Below are positions 1 through 7,028 of a stretch of 64,000 nt of DNA, piece by piece. The notes under the pieces are model-generated. The model was given only the letters and a program-made list of their open reading frames with translations, had not been told where the DNA came from and did not search any database. Position numbers and translations under genes: made by a program. Numbering within the stretch: position 1 is the stretch's first letter; every line of letters begins with the position of its first letter. Origin of the DNA: Lachnobacterium bovis DSM 14045 (GTDB lineage: Bacteria; Bacillota; Clostridia; Lachnospirales; Lachnospiraceae); contig NZ_FNPG01000016.1 in NCBI RefSeq assembly GCF_900107245.1, forward strand, positions 1 through 64,000, read 5' to 3'.

Positions 1-267
1 AAATATGGTATTGTCCAGAGCATGAACAGTGCCGGTGGCAGATGTCACGATAATGCCAGATGTGAAAGCATGTGGGCGAGATTTAAAGAAGAACTGCTTT
101 ATGGACGTTACGATACCACTATCATGACGATTGAAGAATTAAAAACACTTATCTGGAGATACTTTATCAGCTATTGGAATAACCGGAGAATATGTTCTGC
201 CAATGGCGGATTACCTCCGATAGTTAAACGACAACAATATTATTTATCGTTACATGAAGCAGCATAG
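1..267 (+). CDS. IS3-family transposase OrfB, C-terminal fragment (partial at window edge)
   Basis: The reading frame is open from base 1, so the gene begins outside the window. The visible 88 residues match the end of the DDE integrase domain (rve) of IS3-family OrfB: an S-x-x-G-x-C-H/Y-D-N-A block followed by C-E-S-M-W, whose glutamate is the last acidic residue of the DDE triad, then F-K-E-E-L and the W-N-N-R-R-I block near the end. In intact elements OrfB catalyses strand transfer as an OrfAB fusion. Its own orfA is not visible here; the orfA next to it lies on the opposite strand and must belong to another copy or a rearranged one. An ATG at 22 is internal and not a real start. Confidence 0.85.
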   Translation, partial: KYGIVQSMNSAGGRCHDNARCESMWARFKEELLYGRYDTTIMTIEELKTLIWRYFISYWNNRRICSANGGLPPIVKRQQYYLSLHEAA

Positions 268-308
268 TTCAAACATCCTTGAGAAAAAAGTGTAAACTGT
301 TATTGACA
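1..308 (+). mobile_element. 3' end of an IS3-family insertion sequence
   Basis: The window opens inside the transposase of an IS3-family element. After the transposase stop at 267 there is a short AT-rich tail with GTGTAAACTGTTATTGACA, ending near 308, which I take as the right end of the element. Downstream of this the sequence turns into the coding region of another IS orfA read on the - strand, so the element appears to have inserted into, or recombined with, that second element. The exact end is inferred; no target duplication can be seen because the left end is outside the window. Confidence 0.6.
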
Positions 309-807
309 ATTTCAGTTCTTTTAAAAATGCATTCTCTATTCTTAACTTAAGCAATTCATCTTCTAATTCTTTTACATGTTCAATACTTGTGTCAACAACT
401 GTTTCTTCACAAGGTTGAACATTTATATTTTTCTGATGTTTATCCAATGCTTTCTTCCTACCTTTCTTATGCGGTCTCAGCGCATCAGGACCAGAAATGC
501 TAAAGCGATTAACCCATGCAGCAATCATACTAGGATTGCTTATACCTTCTTGAATGGCCAACTCCTGATATGAAACCTCATTTGATAGATAAAATTCTAC
601 CACAGAAAGTTTCTTTTCGAAAGAATACTTTGCTTGTTGACGAGAACGCATTAAGCCTTCATCACCAAAGGACTGGTAGTTATTGACCCATTTTTGTATA
701 TTTTCTTTATGTGGACCATAGACGGATGAAAGATACTTGTAGCCTCCTTCACCTCTTAAATAGGCATCAACAATTTTTTTCTTAAACTCGTAACTGTACT
801 TAGCCAT
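250..807 (-). pseudogene. IS150-type transposase OrfA, truncated at its 3' end
   Basis: The ORF encodes a tandem pair of helix-turn-helix modules (about residues 1-55 and 60-115) followed by a coiled-coil leucine-zipper segment ending in E-N-A-F-L-K-E-L-K, the standard layout of IS150/IS3 OrfA. The start is the ATG at 807, behind GGAGG; a TTG at 825 is in frame but is not needed. The last 19 or so codons (250-308) do not belong to OrfA: they read through the complement of the right end of the + strand IS. There is no OrfB downstream on this strand, so the element cannot transpose by itself. About 166 native codons remain. Confidence 0.75.
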
Positions 808-854
808 AAAAATACCGACCTCCAATCGTTAGATTTTTGGTCTAACTTTGTACA
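309..854 (-). mobile_element. Left part of an IS150-like element, disrupted
   Basis: Read on the - strand, the element starts with TGTACAAAGTTAGACC (position 854 downward), compatible with the TG...CA ends of IS3-family elements, followed by the orfA leader and truncated orfA. It ends at the junction near 309 where the + strand IS fragment begins. The orfB half is missing. The outer boundary at 854 is inferred from the TG terminus; the 85-bp repeat of the secretion locus begins only about 18 bases further on. Confidence 0.5.
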
Positions 855-871
855 GTCGGTGTCGGTTATAG

Positions 872-956
872 TTATCCAAACTTAATATAGTGCATTTGAT
901 TTTAAATAAGTCTTCTATCCCATGCCCTAGGAGGTGAAGGTTTGAAGGACAAAACA
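872..956 (+). repeat. 85-bp direct repeat, copy 1
   Basis: Positions 872-956 match 6921-7005 at 82 of 85 bases by eye (differences at 910, 916 and 949). The copy contains CCTAGGAGGTGAAGGTTTG, which looks like a strong ribosome binding site followed by a TTG start at 942. From that TTG a 24-codon ORF runs to 1016 here, but only a 6-codon one in copy 2, so the peptide is probably not conserved. The two copies bracket the WXG100 and effector genes. Confidence 0.9.
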
Positions 957-1111
957 ATAAACACAAAAGAAACTAAACCAAACAGCTACGAAAAAAACAG
1001 AAAACTAAAAAAATAAAAACAACGAAAAACTCAATAAAATTAGCAAAAAAATGAAACTAAAAAAATAAAAACAAAAAAGTTTCCTAAAACGCTTTTTTTT
1101 GGGTAACTGAG

Positions 1112-1120
1112 TGCTATAAT
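1112..1120 (+). promoter_or_regulatory. Extended -10 promoter candidate for esxA
   Basis: TGCTATAAT gives a perfect TATAAT with the upstream TG of an extended -10 element. No good -35 hexamer lies 17 bases upstream (CTTTTT), which is acceptable for extended -10 promoters. It would start RNA near 1127, leaving a leader of roughly 265 bases. Confidence 0.5.
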
Positions 1121-1163
1121 AATAGTGTTGATCGACTTGGTCGCATTAGCAAAGATTACTTTA

Positions 1164-1275
1164 TATTTTTAACATAACTCAAATATCATTGTTTGGAATA
1201 GTTAATGCTATAAGAAAAATAAAAAGAGCATTAAAAGATATTTGAGTAAAAGTAAGAGATTATGTTGAAAAAATA
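1164..1275 (+). ncRNA. Nested stem-loop in the esxA leader
   Basis: ACTCAAATATC (1177-1187) pairs perfectly with GATATTTGAGT (1237-1247), and inside it TAATGCT (1203-1209) pairs with AGCATTA (1227-1233). Outside it, TTTTTAACATA before 1177 can pair with TATGTTGAAAAA after 1260, allowing one G-U pair and a bulge. A further AATCGC/GCGATT pair lies at about 1281-1328. This is seen base pairing; a regulatory role is inference. Confidence 0.45.
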
Positions 1276-1391
1276 TGAAAATCGCTTTTTTAAAGAGAAA
1301 AGAGTTTAGTTTGATTTACTTTTGCGATTGTGTTTACGTAAGCATGAAGAATTAACTTAAATATTAAGTAGCACAATAGGAGGATGTTAAT

Positions 1392-1682
1392 ATGGCATTA
1401 AAAATGGACTTCGAAGAAGTTAAGGGATTTGGAACAAATATCAAGGCAAAATCAGAAGAAGTAACTAATTTACAGAACTTTTTAAATCAAGTAGTAAATG
1501 AACAGTTACCAGGAATTTGGCAAGGACAAGGATATGAAGGATTCCAGCAGAGAGTAAGAGAAATGGCTCCAAGCTTCGAAGCAATGAGACAGTTAATAAC
1601 AGACATCGGAGATGGAGTTATAAAAAATGCAGAAGCATATCAAGAATTTGATACAACAATTGGTTCAAAGAATCGTAACTAG
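1392..1682 (+). CDS. esxA: WXG100-family type VII secretion protein (EsxA-like)
   Basis: A 96-residue helical-hairpin protein. The turn carries W-Q-G (Trp43, Gly45), the WXG signature, and the C-terminal helix ends with Y-Q-E-F-D (Tyr83 to Asp87), matching the YxxxD/E secretion signal of ESX substrates. Such proteins form dimers, are exported by EssC and are also needed for activity of the type VIIb apparatus. AGGAGG at 1379-1384 fixes the start. It is the first gene of the secretion locus, sits behind a long structured leader and is followed by a large terminator-like hairpin, so it may be made in excess over the downstream genes, as is usual for EsxA. No second WXG100 partner of EsxB type is adjacent. 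Confidence 0.93.
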   Translation: MALKMDFEEVKGFGTNIKAKSEEVTNLQNFLNQVVNEQLPGIWQGQGYEGFQQRVREMAPSFEAMRQLITDIGDGVIKNAEAYQEFDTTIGSKNRN

Positions 1683-1869
1683 ATTTTAAATACCAAAGAA
1701 TCAGAACAAGCGATTGGATTAGCAAAGAAGTAATAGTATAAAAGAGAAAATGTAAAACCAGATAAATATATGATTATGTGAAATATAATTATTTAACAGA
1801 TAAATAGTCTGAGTAGGATTTTATAAGCTAGTCTGATAACTTGATTAAATCAGGTAAAAAAGATTAAGA

Positions 1870-1948
1870 AAAATCCCTATGCTCGCAGAAAACTGCAACA
1901 TAAAGGAATGACAAGGTGCAGTTAGTATGTGTGGCATAGGGATTTTTT
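1870..1948 (+). terminator. Long two-level hairpin with T tract after esxA
   Basis: AAAATCCCTATGC (1870-1882) pairs with GCATAGGGATTTTTT (1934-1948), and inside the loop AACTGCA (1891-1897) pairs with TGCAGTT (1917-1923). The 3' arm runs into a T tract, as in an intrinsic terminator. It lies between esxA and the next genes of the same strand, so it probably limits rather than abolishes transcription into the effector genes. Confidence 0.7.
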
Positions 1949-1983
1949 GTAAAGAAGCTTGTTAAGGTAATAAGGAGACACGA

Positions 1984-2367
1984 ATGGAAGCAAGTAAATA
2001 TGATAAAGATTTTTTGAAGAAGGAAGAGCGTAGAAAAAAAGAAGATAGGCTTGTGTCAGAACTTAGGAAAAATCAAAGGATGCGTGAAGACTTAGAAAAA
2101 AATCTTTATGAGATAGAGAAAGAAAATGAAAGGTATTCTGAAGAATATTTTGAAGGTTTAAGAGAAATAAATAAAATTGCAGAAGAAACATGTAATTTAA
2201 AGGAACCGAAGATATCTCAATGCGTGGAAAATATCAGGAATAATATTTTAAATATGCAAAAACAAAGAGATGAGTATTTGTCAAACTATAAAAGATTGAT
2301 TTATAGTGATAGAGAAAAACTTGAAGAGGAAGAAAAAGATATTAGAACAAGACTATCAGCTATATAA
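1984..2367 (+). CDS. Small charged coiled-coil protein, candidate effector partner (LXG-associated)
   Basis: A 127-residue, highly charged, almost entirely helical protein with no membrane segment. Heptad-like stretches run through residues 10-60 and 85-125. I do not recognise a specific family with certainty. In type VIIb loci, LXG effectors are usually preceded by two small helical proteins (Lap1/Lap2, including DUF3958, DUF5082/YwqH and DUF3130 types) that bind the effector N-terminus and target it for export; size, helical content and position just upstream of the candidate effector all fit that role. AAGGAG lies upstream of the ATG. Confidence 0.6.
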   Translation: MEASKYDKDFLKKEERRKKEDRLVSELRKNQRMREDLEKNLYEIEKENERYSEEYFEGLREINKIAEETCNLKEPKISQCVENIRNNILNMQKQRDEYLSNYKRLIYSDREKLEEEEKDIRTRLSAI

Positions 2368-2383
2368 ATAGGAGAATAAAGAA

Positions 2384-2659
2384 ATGTCAGGCAAATATAA
2401 TATAAATGAAAACTTTATAAAGGACTGTGCCAAGAAAATAAAGCAAAGCTGTGATAAACTAGCAAAAAAAGATTTATCTCCAGTAGATAATGTAACTACG
2501 TTAACAGCTAATCATAACTTGCAGACTTCATATCAAGAGATGGAAAATTTGAATGAAAAATTAAAAAAAGCCATCACAGCAGATGCAGATAACATTACGA
2601 AACTATTACAGGCACATATAGAACATGATAAAGCAATGAAGAAAGAAAATACAAAATAG
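2384..2659 (+). CDS. Small WXG100-like helical protein, candidate effector targeting partner
   Basis: A 91-residue protein predicted as two helices, of WXG100 size, but with no W-x-G at the turn. It sits 16 bases after the preceding coiled-coil gene and just before the large effector-like gene. Length and context fit the Lap-type partners of LXG effectors (DUF3130/DUF5344-like), which share the WXG100 fold. Family assignment is by architecture and neighbourhood only. AGGAG at about 2371 serves the ATG. Confidence 0.6.
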   Translation: MSGKYNINENFIKDCAKKIKQSCDKLAKKDLSPVDNVTTLTANHNLQTSYQEMENLNEKLKKAITADADNITKLLQAHIEHDKAMKKENTK

Positions 2660-2677
2660 AAGTAGGAGGTTATGATA

Positions 2678-5008
2678 ATGGCACAAAACGGAATGCTGGA
2701 TCGAGATATGTTAGTAAAAGAATGCGGTAGTGCAATAGATAGATACCAAGAAGTATGGAGTACTATTAAAGCAAAAGAAAAAGATATAGATAGTTTTACA
2801 ACAGATAAAACAATAGAGAGCAAAAGCTTTGACAATTTAAAAGCAGTAATGTCAGATTATATATTAGTAATTGGTGCAATGGGAACAGCAGTAAATTTTG
2901 ATTTAAATGATTGCCAAATGTTAAAAAAGACTATAAACAATGTAGATATTAACAAGATTGATGTAGGAAATTTACAAAATCAAGTAGCTACTGCTGAAAC
3001 AACAATAGAGACAAATAAAAGCCGTCTTGAGAATACTCAGAAAAATTTAAATAGCTGTGCTAATGATAATAGTGAGGCTGCAGCACAAAGAAGTACACAA
3101 TTAAGAAATGATATAAGAAATTATGGTTATAATATAAAAAATTATAATGAAATAGTAAATATATGTAACCATTACATACAAGAATATCAAGATATTGAAA
3201 AAAACACATCTAATTTTTTCACGCAAGGAAAAACATATAGAGATAAAGCTAATGGATTGTTAGACGAAATAATGGGGTCATTTACAAATGGACAATATTC
3301 TCCAAAGCAGGTTTCGTCATTTAGAAATGAACTAGCAGAAGATGAGAAGGTAAAAGCAACGTTATCAATTGCATATGAATCAAATATTGAAAAGTTAGGA
3401 ATATCAAAGAACAGAATCCAAAAATTAAAAGAATATGGATTAAGTATGCGAGATATTTACTTTTTATATCAAAATCCTAATACTAGTAAAAAAATTTTAT
3501 ATATAATAAAGGGAGATAAAGAATCTTTAAAAAAACTATTTTTAGAAGATCCGGATATAGTTGATGGTAACACAAAGGCATTCTTAGCAACATATATTAA
3601 TGTACTGTATCATAAAGATAAAAAAGCATTTTGTGAATTACAGAATGTAAAGAACACTAGTATATATGCTTTAAGTCCAGGAGAAGAATATAGTGCAAAA
3701 AAAAACCCAGATGGAAGGACTAGTCCGTATATGGATGAGGTTGCAAGAAGAGATTTCGCACTAGAAAGTTATGAACAATCAATAAAAGATAAAAGCTATA
3801 AAACTGCGGCTAAAATATTAGAAGAAAATAATAAGGCATTTGGAAGCTATAGGTCTCAGTGGGATAATGTGATTTTAAGTGGAGAATTAGCTCAGGCAAA
3901 AATGTATAGTAATCAAACAGTTAATTGCTATAATGCTGCACATGATCCCAAGAATAAATATAAAAATGAAAATATGAAAAATGCCCAGAGTATGTATTCT
4001 TCATATCAAGAAATAATGGAAACAGTTTCAGCAGTAGCAGCTGTGAAGGATTTGAATTCAAAGAATGGAATGGTAATACTCGATAAGCCAGTAAAGGATT
4101 CTAAAAACTATACTGAGGGATTTGAGATACGTAAGTATAATTTGAAAGATAAATTATATGAAAAGGAATATAAGACAGTTTTATGCTTAAATGTTGCACA
4201 ATTTCAAAAAATGTCGGGAACAGACAGTTACAAAAAAATTTCAGATATTCAAGAGGAAGATAATAAAAGAATAAAACAACATAAAGCACAATTGGTAAAG
4301 ACAGTTACATTTTCTGGTCTACAAATAATTCCTGGAGCGGGAATATTGTATGATACTTTATATAGTGTCGATCAGATAGCTTCAACTAATTATAATTGCA
4401 TATCAGGACAAGATAAAGTGCCAGAATACGGTCAAACTGGTGTGCATTCTATTTTGAATGCGGGAACAGCTTTAGCACAAGCTAATCAACTTAATAAAGA
4501 TTATATTAAAATGGAAAAAGACTATGATGAGTCTGTTGATAAAGAATATGCAAAAAGATTTAGTTCATATTGTTATTATGAAAACGGGACAGATGAAGCT
4601 GGAAAGCATGTTAAGTCTAAAGTGGTTTATTCTTATTATACGGAACCAGGATTTAGTCCAATATCAAGAATTACGTTAGATAAATGGAAGAAAGGAGGAC
4701 TTGAATCATTACTGAATATAGAATATAGAGACAGCAAAGAAATAGATGGAACAAAGCAGAAATTAAAATGTGATCCTAAAAAAGAACGAGAAATGTTTAT
4801 TAAGGAGCTTAAAGAGCAAAATTTGTATGATTTTTTTATGGGTAAGAGCATAGAATGTCATAGTACATCAGCAAAAAGAAGGTTTATAGATGATTCTAAA
4901 CGTTTTGAAGAATATATAAGAAAAAATCCTTATACAAAAAATTATATAAACGTGGATACGGGAATAGATCTGACAGAGTCATATGCGGAAAGTGAGCTAA
5001 AGTATTAG
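2678..5008 (+). CDS. Large LXG-like candidate type VII effector with unrecognised C-terminal domain
   Basis: The first 220 residues are helical and coiled-coil rich, the layout of the LXG targeting domain, although no clean L-x-G triplet stands out. The middle (about 220-530) is a mixed helical region. A short hydrophobic, glycine-rich segment with I-I-P-G-A-G-I-L-Y-D (about residues 545-555) resembles the pretoxin linker found before toxin domains in polymorphic toxins. The last 150 residues are basic, contain scattered His and Cys, and match no toxin family I can name. The chosen ATG at 2678 has AGGAGG eight bases upstream; an ATG at 2672 is too close. It lies between two partner-like genes and two membrane-anchored genes. 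It could instead be a structural or adhesin-like substrate. Confidence 0.65.
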   Translation: MAQNGMLDRDMLVKECGSAIDRYQEVWSTIKAKEKDIDSFTTDKTIESKSFDNLKAVMSDYILVIGAMGTAVNFDLNDCQMLKKTINNVDINKIDVGNLQNQVATAETTIETNKSRLENTQKNLNSCANDNSEAAAQRSTQLRNDIRNYGYNIKNYNEIVNICNHYIQEYQDIEKNTSNFFTQGKTYRDKANGLLDEIMGSFTNGQYSPKQVSSFRNELAEDEKVKATLSIAYESNIEKLGISKNRIQKLKEYGLSMRDIYFLYQNPNTSKKILYIIKGDKESLKKLFLEDPDIVDGNTKAFLATYINVLYHKDKKAFCELQNVKNTSIYALSPGEEYSAKKNPDGRTSPYMDEVARRDFALESYEQSIKDKSYKTAAKILEENNKAFGSYRSQWDNVILSGELAQAKMYSNQTVNCYNAAHDPKNKYKNENMKNAQSMYSSYQEIMETVSAVAAVKDLNSKNGMVILDKPVKDSKNYTEGFEIRKYNLKDKLYEKEYKTVLCLNVAQFQKMSGTDSYKKISDIQEEDNKRIKQHKAQLVKTVTFSGLQIIPGAGILYDTLYSVDQIASTNYNCISGQDKVPEYGQTGVHSILNAGTALAQANQLNKDYIKMEKDYDESVDKEYAKRFSSYCYYENGTDEAGKHVKSKVVYSYYTEPGFSPISRITLDKWKKGGLESLLNIEYRDSKEIDGTKQKLKCDPKKEREMFIKELKEQNLYDFFMGKSIECHSTSAKRRFIDDSKRFEEYIRKNPYTKNYINVDTGIDLTESYAESELKY

Positions 5009-5025
5009 TAAAGGAAGGATAAAAA

Positions 5026-5598
5026 ATGAAAATTTCAAAATATACAATACTAAAATACGTATGCGTAATATCAGTTGAGCTAGTTATCGCTGCATGCGTC
5101 ATAGATTCGTATTATAAAGTATATAATAAAGGTGAGAAAAAATTGATTGCAATTGATAAGCAATTGTCATTGGCAGAAAAGGACAATGTTATAAGTAAAA
5201 AGAAAGATAATGAATCACTTACTGAAGCTTTTGAAAATAGAATTCAAAAAGGTGAAGTTGCAAAAAAGGTTTCAGGCAGATACCAATGTGATTTTGTACC
5301 GGCTTGTAAATTTAAAAAAAATATTTATTTTACAAAGTATAATATCTATAAAAAAAAATTCAATAAAAAAGTGGGAGAAGGTTATATTGCTTCAGTTGAT
5401 GAAGTGATAAATAATAAAAACTTATATCAATGCTATGTATCTGAAAATGGAATATCAATAGATGCATATGATGTCTCTTATATAACTTATATAAAAGTAC
5501 ATAATCCGGATGACAATACTGAAAACTATGAGGTTAAGGAACCTGGATTATTTGTAAATTTTGATTTCAAAAAAGTAAAGGAGACAAGCAAGAAATGA
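5026..5598 (+). CDS. Membrane-anchored extracytoplasmic protein of unknown function, possible immunity or accessory factor
   Basis: 190 residues: one N-terminal hydrophobic segment (about 8-26) without a lipobox or obvious cleavage site, then a lysine-rich, soluble, probably extracytoplasmic domain. No family recognised. It is 17 bases downstream of the effector-like gene and overlaps the next gene by four bases (ATGA), so the two are translationally coupled. Immunity proteins to LXG effectors are usually encoded directly downstream, which is the only ground for that suggestion. Confidence 0.6.
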   Translation: MKISKYTILKYVCVISVELVIAACVIDSYYKVYNKGEKKLIAIDKQLSLAEKDNVISKKKDNESLTEAFENRIQKGEVAKKVSGRYQCDFVPACKFKKNIYFTKYNIYKKKFNKKVGEGYIASVDEVINNKNLYQCYVSENGISIDAYDVSYITYIKVHNPDDNTENYEVKEPGLFVNFDFKKVKETSKK

Positions 5599-6911
5599 AA
5601 AAAAAATTAACCAGATTTTTAAAGAAAAATATTATTTTATTAGTTTTTACTGTTGTTATTTTCATGATAACTTATTTGATTTGTGCTAATAGTTATAAAT
5701 TATTTGCATATTTTGAATACAAAGATGAAGTTAAAAAAAGTACAGTAAAAAATCATAAGGTTTTATCTTGTGATTTTAATAAGGTTAATGTAAAAAAAAC
5801 AAAAGATGGAAATTATATACTTATAGATGACAAAAAAGACAGAAGCTTCGATTTGATTTCAAAAAATGAGATTGGCAGTTATTCTTATGAAACACAAGGA
5901 AAATATGTTTTAAAATATCCAGAATCATTCGCTTCTCAAAGAAGTAAAATAATAAAAAAATATGAATATGATATTTTTAATTTAGATAAAAAGAAAATTA
6001 CCCAAAAAATAGATTTAAAATCATTATTAAACAAGTATTGTGGAGACTGCTTTTGGACAGATGATGATATTAAAGAAAATGTTGTTGTGTATAGTGCAAA
6101 TGGGAAACCATATATTACAGCAGGAAAGGTTAATTCGACTAAAGTAGGATTATATTATCCAGCTTATTTTTTTAAAGACAGTACAGTTGAAGATAATATA
6201 CCAAGTATGCATGGGTATAGTTATGATACTGCAAAAGCAAATAGTTGGATAGAAAATAAATTTTATACGCAAGTTACGTATGGAGGATTGTATATATCTT
6301 TAGACCAAAGGGATATAATAAAGACTCTTTTCTATTATGCAGAAAATATGAGAAATGTATTTCAAAAAGTTGGCACAAACAATAGCAAATTAAATCCAAA
6401 TGATGTCAAATACAATTTTATTTATAATAAGATTGCTGCTAGAAATAATCCGTATGAAAATATGAAAAAATATCCTAATATTTGGAAATATAGAGATGGT
6501 ATAGTAAGTGAAGATTATAGCGAAGATTATTATAAGAATGCTTCAATCATGGATAAAATAAGCACTGCAAATGGGGTGAATCTGAGCGTCGGAACAGATT
6601 ACAGCAATCCATTTTGTAAATCCAAAATAGAATTTTATTCATCAGGTTTAACCCCAAACATGACCAACTTATTCAAAAAATATCCTGAACTTAAGAAATA
6701 TGTTGGTGTAAAAGGAAAGAAAATCACTTTGTTTGATCATGACTTAGAGAATGATGATCAGGTCTTGCAACTATTTACACCAGAGGGAAAGCCATTAAGC
6801 TTTGCAGGTGTAAAGGATGACAAGGTTGGCGAGATAACAGGAGTAGCTGATTATTGCCAAAAGATGAAAGCTTATAATGAAGCTCATCTAGCGGATGACA
6901 AACAAAACTAA
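5595..6911 (+). CDS. Single-pass membrane protein with large external domain, unknown function
   Basis: 438 residues with a positively charged N-terminus, one transmembrane helix (about 12-32) and a long tyrosine- and lysine-rich external domain. No catalytic motif or named family is evident. The start overlaps the stop of the preceding gene. Same topology as its neighbour suggests the pair act together at the outer face of the membrane, for example protecting against the upstream effector or helping its export. The 85-bp repeat copy 2 begins ten bases after its stop, marking the end of the cassette. Confidence 0.6.
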   Translation: MKKKLTRFLKKNIILLVFTVVIFMITYLICANSYKLFAYFEYKDEVKKSTVKNHKVLSCDFNKVNVKKTKDGNYILIDDKKDRSFDLISKNEIGSYSYETQGKYVLKYPESFASQRSKIIKKYEYDIFNLDKKKITQKIDLKSLLNKYCGDCFWTDDDIKENVVVYSANGKPYITAGKVNSTKVGLYYPAYFFKDSTVEDNIPSMHGYSYDTAKANSWIENKFYTQVTYGGLYISLDQRDIIKTLFYYAENMRNVFQKVGTNNSKLNPNDVKYNFIYNKIAARNNPYENMKKYPNIWKYRDGIVSEDYSEDYYKNASIMDKISTANGVNLSVGTDYSNPFCKSKIEFYSSGLTPNMTNLFKKYPELKKYVGVKGKKITLFDHDLENDDQVLQLFTPEGKPLSFAGVKDDKVGEITGVADYCQKMKAYNEAHLADDKQN

Positions 6912-6920
6912 AGGAAACTC

Positions 6921-7005
6921 TTATCCAAACTTAATATAGTGCATTTGATTTTAAATAATTCTTCCATCCCATGCCCTAGGAGGTGAAGGTTTGAAGGGCA
7001 AAACA
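6921..7005 (+). repeat. 85-bp direct repeat, copy 2
   Basis: Matches 872-956 with three mismatches. Here the TTG after the AGGAGG gives only a 6-codon ORF, after which a fresh AGGAGA and ATG start the EsaA-like gene. Its position directly in front of the core secretion genes, with the other copy in front of esxA, suggests that the intervening 6 kb was gained by duplication or recombination of this leader. Confidence 0.9.
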
Positions 7006-7028
7006 GATTAAAAATAGGAGAATTAGGG

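Larger units (their letters stand above)
957..1391 (+). other. A-rich leader region upstream of the WXG100 gene
   Basis: About 435 bases without a convincing gene. 957-1080 is A-rich and holds two copies of AAACTAAAAAAATAAAAA (1002-1019 and 1054-1071). A promoter candidate lies at 1112-1120. From about 1127 to 1391 there is a long presumed 5' untranslated leader with several nested inverted repeats, described separately. Confidence 0.6.

Noticed and set aside
942-1016. 24-codon ORF from TTG in repeat copy 1
   Set aside because: It has a good AGGAGG, but the other repeat copy gives only six codons, so the peptide is not conserved. Kept as part of the repeat.
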